A stretch of DNA of 13,937 bases, taken from DASPUI01 sp035622995 (GTDB taxonomy: Bacteria > Verrucomicrobiota > Verrucomicrobiia > Chthoniobacterales > UBA10450). The DNA lies in NCBI GenBank assembly GCA_035622995.1, contig DASPUI010000094.1:1-13937 (forward strand), written 5' to 3'. The notes under the pieces are model-generated. The model saw nothing but the letters and a program-made list of their open reading frames with translations, was not told the origin of the DNA and searched no databases. This document shows positions 13,931 through 13,937 of this stretch, piece by piece. Position 1 is the first letter of the stretch; the number at the start of each line of letters is the position of its first letter. Made by a program: the position numbers and the translations under genes.

Positions 13931-13937
13931 TTATCCT

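Overview
The window is one long, uninterrupted minus-strand block of translation and secretion genes: the S10, spc and the start of the alpha ribosomal-protein operons joined head to tail. Read 5'->3' on the minus strand (high to low coordinates) the order is rpsJ, rplC, rplD, rplW, rplB, rpsS, [unrecognised coiled-coil gene], rplV, rpsC, rplP, rpmC, rpsQ, rplN, rplX, rplE, rpsH, rplF, rplR, rpsE, rplO, secY, adk, map, infA, rpmJ, rpsM, rpsK (cut by the window edge). No plus-strand gene, RNA gene, CRISPR array or insertion sequence was found. Coding density is nearly total: most junctions are 4-nt or 1-nt stop/start overlaps or gaps of 3-11 nt, so translation is probably coupled along the cluster.

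The organism is a bacterium. Several traits together suggest Verrucomicrobiota, possibly a Chthoniobacterales/Spartobacteria-like lineage: secY-adk-map-infA-rpmJ order, no rpmD or rpsN at their usual places, Lys/Ala/Glu-rich tails on many ribosomal proteins, a long SecY with an extra C-terminal membrane segment, a DHPMGGG motif in uL2, and short AT-rich heptamer repeats. This assignment is an inference from gene content and style and was not tested by a phylogeny.

Region by region: 13930-10809 is the first half of the S10 operon (uS10, uL3, uL4, uL23, uL2, uS19). Between 10807 and 9968 this nearly universal order is broken by a gene for a coiled-coil protein with a small C-terminal beta domain; its stop codon directly abuts the rplV start. 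9967-7856 completes the S10 operon (uL22, uS3, uL16, uL29, uS17). 7851-2650 is the spc operon (uL14, uL24, uL5, uS8, uL6, uL18, uS5, uL15, SecY), lacking uS14 and uL30. 2653-1036 holds adenylate kinase, methionine aminopeptidase and IF-1. 982-1 is the start of the alpha operon (bL36, uS13, uS11), preceded by a possible intrinsic terminator.

Together the genes supply ribosomal subunit proteins, the translocon channel that docks on the ribosome exit, the enzyme that removes the initiator methionine, an initiation factor, and a nucleotide-balancing kinase. The most unusual item is the inserted coiled-coil gene. Its 5' part consists of intergenic-type repeats (a heptamer array and a REP-like palindrome), and its true start is ambiguous: either a GTG giving a signal-peptide-like N-terminus, or an ATG with a good ribosome binding site giving a shorter protein without a signal. 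The second tier of oddities is an approximately 72-residue N-terminal extension of uS11, the SecY C-terminal helix, a changed AMP-site motif in Adk, and the map/infA overlap.
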